Of a stretch of DNA of 64,000 nt, positions 58,679-64,000 are shown one piece after another. Position 1 is the first letter of the stretch. Each line of letters starts with the position of its first letter. Under the pieces are notes generated by a model. That model saw only the letters and a list, made by a program, of their open reading frames with translations, had not been told where the DNA came from and did not search any database. The DNA is taken from assembly GCA_029959085.1 (NCBI GenBank), contig JARWIR010000043.1, positions 4,712,001-4,776,000 on the forward strand. The letters run 5' to 3'. Both the position numbers and the translations under genes were made by a program. This DNA comes from Nemophila menziesii (Eukaryota; Streptophyta; Magnoliopsida; Boraginales; Hydrophyllaceae).

Positions 58679-59256
58679 TAGGGCTGCAAATGAACCGATA
58701 CTCTCACCAAGGGCTCGAGTTTGAGTTCGTTAAGGGTTTGTTTGAGTTCGGATCGTTAGTTAAACAAGCCAAGCTCAAGCTTTAAATTCAGGCTCGTTTA
58801 GTAAACGAGACAAACTCAAACATATATAAGCTCGATTCGTTAAGCTCGTGAACAGTTTGGTAAGGGTTCTTTAAGAGCTCGTTAATAGGCTTGATAGATA
58901 TATTCAATTAAAAATTATATATGTATACATACAAAAAGTCCAAACTTTTGTATTATGTAATTAATCATAACTAAAATATTTTATATCTATTAAGTAATTT
59001 TTTTTATATCTAATAAAAATACTACTAGTATCTAGGGCTACAAATGAACCGATACTCTCACCAAGGGCTCGAGTTTGAGTTCGCTAAGGGCTTGTTTGAG
59101 TTCGGCTCGTTAGTTAACAAACCAAGCTCAAGAATGCTAAAGCTTGGTTCGGCTCGTTTCGTTTCAAGCTCAAACCAAGCTCAAGCTCACTAAAATATTA
59201 GCAAACAAACTCAAGAAAGCTAAAGTTCGGCTCGGTTCGGTTCGTTTGCAGCCTTA
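58679..59256. mobile_element. hAT-like MITE, 578 bp, with a duplicated left end
   Basis: Ends TAGGGCTGCAAATGAACCG and CGGTTCGTTTGCAGCCTTA, flanked by the exact 8-bp duplication GCCACCAC (58671-58678, 59257-59264). A second copy of the left end, with over 60 bases of match, begins at 59033, so the element is a partial tandem or nested form. No coding. Confidence 0.9.
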
Positions 59257-59308
59257 GCCACCACAACCATCACCTCCTCCACCACCACCTACTACTACTA
59301 ATTTCATC

Positions 59309-59697
59309 ACACGCGCGCGTCCGTGAATTTTTTTTAAAATCGTCATAACTAATTCAAAAAAAATCAAAAAATTAAAAAAATTGCATTTTTTTATAAAGCA
59401 AATTAATATTTACGTCTATGATATTTTTTTTATTTTCTTGATTTTTTTATTTTTTTTAATTTTTTTTTTCCGCAGACACGAAATTCCATGTTTAAAACAG
59501 TGAATTTCGTGTCTGCGGAAAACAAATTCAGTATTTCAAAACATAGAATTTCATGTTTTGCGAATTAAAAAATTCCAAAAAAAATTATAGACGTAAATAT
59601 TAATCTGCTTTATCTAAATATATTAAAAAAAAATTGATTTTTTTAGAATTAGTTATGACGATTTTAAAAAAAATTCACGGATGGACGCGTGTGTTTA
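59309..59697. repeat. foldback MITE
   Basis: The outer arms read 'cacgcgcgcgtccgtgaatt' and 'aattcacggatggacgcgtg'. Further in, 'aaaatcgtcataactaattc' pairs with 'gaattagttatgacgatttt'. A separate inner hairpin, 'ttccgcagacacgaaattc' to 'gaatttcgtgtctgcggaa', lies at 59469-59521. No target duplication was identified. Confidence 0.85.
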
Positions 59698-60350
59698 TTA
59701 GTTTTCATTTTGTTTTTTTTGATTTTTTTTTTCTTTTAATTGTTAATTATAGGGATAGTTTGGGGTGGGCCTGTTTTCTATAAAGTATCTTAATCTAGAC
59801 ACTTTTTTTAAATAAGTTTTTTAATAAACATTAATCTATAATTGGCTTTTTTTTTTCAATTATATCTGAAAGTTATAAAAGTTATACAATTAGTCTCTGT
59901 GTTATCAAAAAAGGCTCACATGAACATTGCAAGCTCATTCTGCCAAATTAAACACAATACATGAGGTGGATAGATACAACAAATAGTCTATTTTTCAGCA
60001 AAGAAAGTAATTAGATGAGAGATGAAAATGTTCATAAGCAAGAATAGAAAAACATACTTCTTCATTATCAACACCAACCAAGAAGAGGAGTAATGCATAT
60101 CTTCTGTACACGATTTTGTAGTTGCGATGCTCAACAAATTAACACTGTTTCCAGAACACATGATACACAATTAATAAAATATGTTATATTAGGAAGATAA
60201 ATTAGATAATGGATCATTCTTTAAGTAGAAAAGATAAAAGAGATATCACTAATATCATATCACAGACACACATGAGCGTTTACGATGTAAGTTTTCAAAA
60301 ACTAGCCTTGTGCAATTTCTACATTAGCGTTGTGAACAAACCAAGCTATT
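59698..60350. other. no recognised gene
   Basis: AT-rich spacer between the MITE and the ATPase remnant. A 60-codon minus-strand frame at 59988-60170 has no known homologue. Confidence 0.45.
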
Positions 60351-60390
60351 CATGAATAGCTTGTTCAAACTTTTTTCTCGAATAAACAAA

Positions 60391-60679
60391 AGTTTATCGG
60401 ATGTGATAACAGCTATAGGCCTTTCGAGGAAAACGTTTAATCGGATCCGGCTAAATTATATTCGGGTGTTTGCTTATAATCTACTTGGTATTCCAATTGC
60501 AGCTGGGGCACTTTTTCCATTCACTGGGTTTCAGTTACCACCGTGGGTTGCTGGAGCTGCAATGGCGGCATCTTCGGTTAGTATCGTTTGTTTACACTCA
60601 TAGTATCGTTTGTTGCTCGCTTTTGTTGAAGAATTACACAAGGCCCAAGAAGCTCCGAACTCTTAAATTACGGGAGTAA
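60391..60679 (+). pseudogene. copper P1B-type ATPase (HMA5-like) C-terminal exon, broken
   Basis: It matches the last exon of plant HMA5-type copper-exporting ATPases: [20 protein letters not shown], then [19 protein letters not shown], then [18 protein letters not shown], and the end LLLKNYTRPKKLRTLKLRE-stop. These are the last two membrane helices, which help form the copper path. A 22-bp partial tandem duplication (60579-60600, 'tagtatcgtttgttt...' repeated from 60601) shifts the frame in the last helix. No catalytic domains (DKTGT, TGE) are nearby, so this is an isolated relic. It may derive from a neighbouring HMA5 gene outside the window. Confidence 0.88.
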
Positions 60680-61398
60680 AAGTGGATTAATTCATAAATT
60701 TGTTAAATTATATGGTTGTGATAGATCGGTAAATGAATATGAGTGTAAACTATGAGATTCTCAATTCATATGTACATATTGTAAAAAATTAATTTGATCT
60801 TATAAAAAAAATTATATTAATAACTTATGGTCCCCTAACTTTTGATTATCTTCAATTGACCCATATGGTAAAGTATCATTCCAATAATTGATTGAAGGCT
60901 AACCCAACCCCTTAATTGCCCGTCCAACTAAAACTTGTAGGTTAACAAGATAATTATATACCACCGTTCTCAAACCACTCTCTCGTTCATTCCACCCCGT
61001 TACGTGATATGATTTTGATTGAAAATAAATTATTGATTTATTTATTATCTCAATCTAGCTTTATTTCATTTTCAAATCACGCACCACAGACTAAAGTAGT
61101 ATGAGGGTAATATATATAAAAAAAAGGTTAAAAGGAAGAGATAATGACCCCATCTAATATGTAAATATTTACATACTTTACCATTACAAAGTTTCGATCC
61201 ACAAAAACTAGTAACAAACTAAACCGCAAACCTTTAGAATTGTGCTAAGAGATTAATAATAAACATTTTTACTTTTTAATTAGCAGTGAATATGCTCAGC
61301 AAAAATAATCCATGACATTAGTAGTAAGTTAAATCGATGAATTAAGTGTAATGGCAAGTGTTGTTCATGGTATCAAGTCCCAAAACATTAAGGAAAGT
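60680..61398. other. intergenic spacer, 3' flank of the SP1-type gene
   Basis: AT-rich. The minus-strand 3' untranslated region of the downstream gene presumably occupies the right part. No other gene is seen. Confidence 0.5.
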
Positions 61399-63425
61399 TT
61401 AGTGACGGAAAGTCTTGACTGTCTGGTCAATCTTTGTTCGACAAAGTGGACAATTAGGCACACGTGGAGAACATCCCATACAACAACACATATGTCCACA
61501 CCTGAAAATAAAACCACATATATAATTTTACTTATTCACAAATCAACCCCTACTATTTCAAAACAGAAACTTACGGAACAAAAACTGTATTATAATCTTG
61601 CTCCAGACATATAACACACAACTCTGGCACCAATCTGTCATTTTTTTTAACATCTGGTTCATTATCAGCTTGAATATTCGGATCTAAGGTTAAACAAGCA
61701 GATTTAGTTACACACGTACAAAATCGCTATTATATAAACATGAAATCAAGTTACCTTCACCCTCTTGCCTTGATTTTTTAGCAGCAGCATCAAGAACACT
61801 ATATAGAACACATTTCACAGAGTTTAAATCAGTTTATTATTACATAATTAATCACAATTTTTAGTATATAATTGAACCTTTTTCGTATTTCCCAATGACG
61901 CCTTCTTTCCATTACATAATTAAATGCATGTCTAGCAAATAGATAAACACCAAATACAGTGAACCCAAGTGAGGCATATTTATACCACCTGAAAGTTAAA
62001 CAAATCCGTATTAAAAAAAAAACAATAGAATATGTTCATAAACAAGTCAAAAGAAGTACAACCTAGCCCATTTTCCAAAATTTTCAACGAGCTGCTCGAT
62101 TGGTTTTTGCGATATGTAAAATCTGCCTTTGTTTGGTTTTTGAATACGAACAGATCCAGTTTCATCTTTAATAACCTAGAGAGAAACGAAACAACGGAAT
62201 AAGATTTTTTATTTTTAAAAAAAAAGATAATCATCTTTAAAGGAGTAAAGTAAACCATACCTCACCAACTACGGTTAAGGCTGTACCAATTGGAAGAACC
62301 CGTTCAATCCTCTTGACACCAATCATCTTGAGAAAATAATATAAATTATTAATTAGTCGTATAATAAAAAAAACTGTTTATGAATATCTATTAACAGAAC
62401 AGACCTTAATATTTTGAAGATAATCTAATGTTCCACGTACAATTGATCTGTTACCAGATTCCTCAAAGACTTCACTTCCAATTTGTAAAGCTAAATCTGC
62501 GGCTCCACGGCCCTCGATTACAAACACACGTGCAGTCTCATCATCCTGGTAAAACAAAATAAAAATAAAAATTAATAATTGAAAAATGAATTTAAGAAAG
62601 ATGAAGGAACCAAGTATTACCAGATACCAAGGAACTTCTCTACCCATGGAAAGTAATAAGACTGAATCTTGTATCCATGACCCTGCGTCGTTAAGTTTAA
62701 GAAAGTGTTGCTCTGCCTGAAGTAAGAAAGATTATTGCAAATAATGTATTTAATTTACAACAATTTTTGAAAAATAATGAAAGGTTTAATGATGTTATAA
62801 AGCTGAGATTTACCGATTCCTCGACAATGACACCTCGTAAACCACTGTGTTGGCAATTGATTGGTGTTTCTGAACCAGCCCTTCCAGATATTGCAACAAC
62901 CAAAGGCAAAACTTTCGATGCAGTATCGAATAATTGAGCTAACATGCAAAAATAAAATAGTTTATTACATAATGAGTTGACCAAACTACTCTGTACAGTA
63001 TATTCAAACCCATCTCTTTATATGTTATCATGACTGCTAATTAGATATAAGCAGAAGAATTTCCAGTAACACTACCATCTATCACTAAAAGGTGAATAAC
63101 CACTAATCCTATTATACATTTAGGACATTAGAACATTAACTGAACCTTCACAAAGAAGGTTTGATATATTACTAACCCAGATCCTTTAATTGATTAACTC
63201 GAGGAACAGATGACAGAGCATTTGCCTCCCTGGACCATTTACAAGAAATTAAGTATATAAGTGAACGTATAAATACATAGTTAACAATAATGAATGGTAT
63301 GGAATGACAAATAAAATAAAGAAATGTAAAAAATTGAAGTAGAAAACAGACCTCTCATTACTCCTTCCAAGAAGATAAAGAGCTGCACCACTTAAACAGC
63401 AGCTGATCCCTCCCCATGGAGTCAT
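61399..63425 (-). CDS. SP1: SP1/SPL-type RING E3 ubiquitin ligase (MUL1 family), 11 exons
   Basis: Exons (minus): 63425-63352, 63229-63177, 62938-62814, 62716-62621, 62545-62405, 62326-62261, 62175-62063, 61988-61878, 61798-61755, 61683-61575, 61501-61399. All have GT/AG borders and sum to 1035 bp, 344 residues, close to Arabidopsis SP1. The start MTPWGGISCCLSGAALYLLG gives an N-terminal membrane segment. The BAM/GIDE domain follows (VVAISGRAGSETPI, GLRGVIVEES, EVFEESGNRSIVRGTLDYLQ), then a second membrane segment (YKYASLGFTVFGVYLFA) and a C-terminal RING: CVICLEQDYNTVFVPCGHMC through CPLC, ending VKTFRH. SP1 sits in the chloroplast outer envelope and ubiquitinates TOC import proteins. No defect is seen, so this is a live host gene; close paralogue SPL1 is the alternative name. 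Confidence 0.93.
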
Positions 63426-64000
63426 CAATATTAGTATATAGATACAGACCGATGAAAGTGAATGGTATAATATTTGTTATATGAATTTTCTAAGGCGGGG
63501 AAAAAATATATATGACGAATTAGGGTTTGTTATAGAGGGGAAAATGGATCCGAAGCTTTTTGACTTTTTTTTGTGAATAATGTAAAAAGAGAAAATAAAG
63601 TGTGAGCTAAAATGTGAAAAAATGGGATTTAATGAGGATTGAAGAAAAGGGTTGAGGAAATTTTAGGAGAAAGAAGCAGCGAAGAGAATAAGATGCTTGG
63701 GAGTAGAGAAAAGCAAAGCAAGGCAAAGTGTGACAGTTATGGGAACACGTTGATCAGCGCATTATAGATTTTAAGGTATATCTATCCCAAAACAAATACA
63801 AAAGAAAATAAAAATTGTTACTACTATGTTCAAAAGAATACCAAGTGCTAGAGAAAAGTATAATCTAGAAAGTAAAGATATTTTTAGTATGTTCATATGA
63901 ATGTCTTTACAATATATATAAAAGGAAAAGATTAATCAAAAATCATTATAATTTATAATTTACAATCAATATGGTTATTTACAAATCAAATGAATGATAG
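63426..64000 (-). promoter_or_regulatory. 5' flank and probable promoter of the SP1-type gene
   Basis: On the minus strand the 350 bases before the ATG are purine/pyrimidine-biased, consistent with a 5' untranslated region and proximal promoter. The transcription start cannot be placed. Beyond 63780 is AT-rich DNA without a recognised gene. Confidence 0.5.

Noticed and set aside
1..64000. CRISPR arrays, bacterial operons or phage-like modules
   Set aside because: Introns, plant TE families and a plant organelle-related gene show nuclear plant DNA; no regular direct-repeat/spacer array is present.

Overview
This is a window of nuclear DNA from a flowering plant, most likely a eudicot. It is AT-rich, has spliceosomal introns, and is packed with plant-type transposable elements in several nested layers. 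The lineage cannot be fixed from the sequence alone. One intact host gene is visible: at the right edge, an 11-exon minus-strand gene (61399-63425) for an SP1/SPL-type chloroplast outer-envelope RING ubiquitin ligase. The spliced length and RING domain look complete. Beside it lies a broken C-terminal exon of a copper-transporting P1B ATPase (HMA5 type). Other host-derived pieces are fragments: a serine hydroxymethyltransferase (SHMT) piece at 31968-32270 and a BRN/CELF-type RNA-binding-protein piece at 57958-58129.

Left and middle (1-43 kb): a CACTA relic and a Ty3-type LTR remnant precede a large, interrupted inverted repeat. Its segments (2183-3313, 6232-6530, 8543-8890) recur inverted and in the same order at 41850-41640, 34114-33380, 33345-33034 and 32993-32495. 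Inside it sits a Mutator-like element (MULE) of the Kaonashi type, with a SWIM-finger transposase on the plus strand (from 9474) and a Ulp1-like gene on the minus strand (26436-22479). The transposase gene is cut by a 9.2-kb non-autonomous Ty3/Athila-like retrotransposon (11626-20792, target duplication CTCAT). That element in turn holds a solo LTR (13835-15414, target duplication CCTTG). To the right is a 2.9-kb foldback (26690-29590) carrying a C2H2 zinc-finger coding segment in each arm.

A second MULE (34124-41636) is perfectly bounded: TIRs of about 280 bp and a 9-bp target duplication AAAATAATA. It carries a decayed transposase gene plus three further genes: two GRF-type zinc-finger proteins, one apparently tail-anchored, and a small basic/acidic protein.

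Right half (43-64 kb): a 5'-truncated plus-strand L1-type LINE (43290-47328); a pogo/CENP-B-like DNA element (48230-49678); the 5' part of an Athila-like element with LTR, primer site, gag and protease (49804-53628); a minus-strand LINE (57920-53632) abutting it directly and itself split by a hAT element; more hAT and foldback MITEs; then the host-gene end. Three hAT-like elements have exact 8-bp target duplications. Most TE genes are dead through stops, frameshifts or lost catalytic residues.
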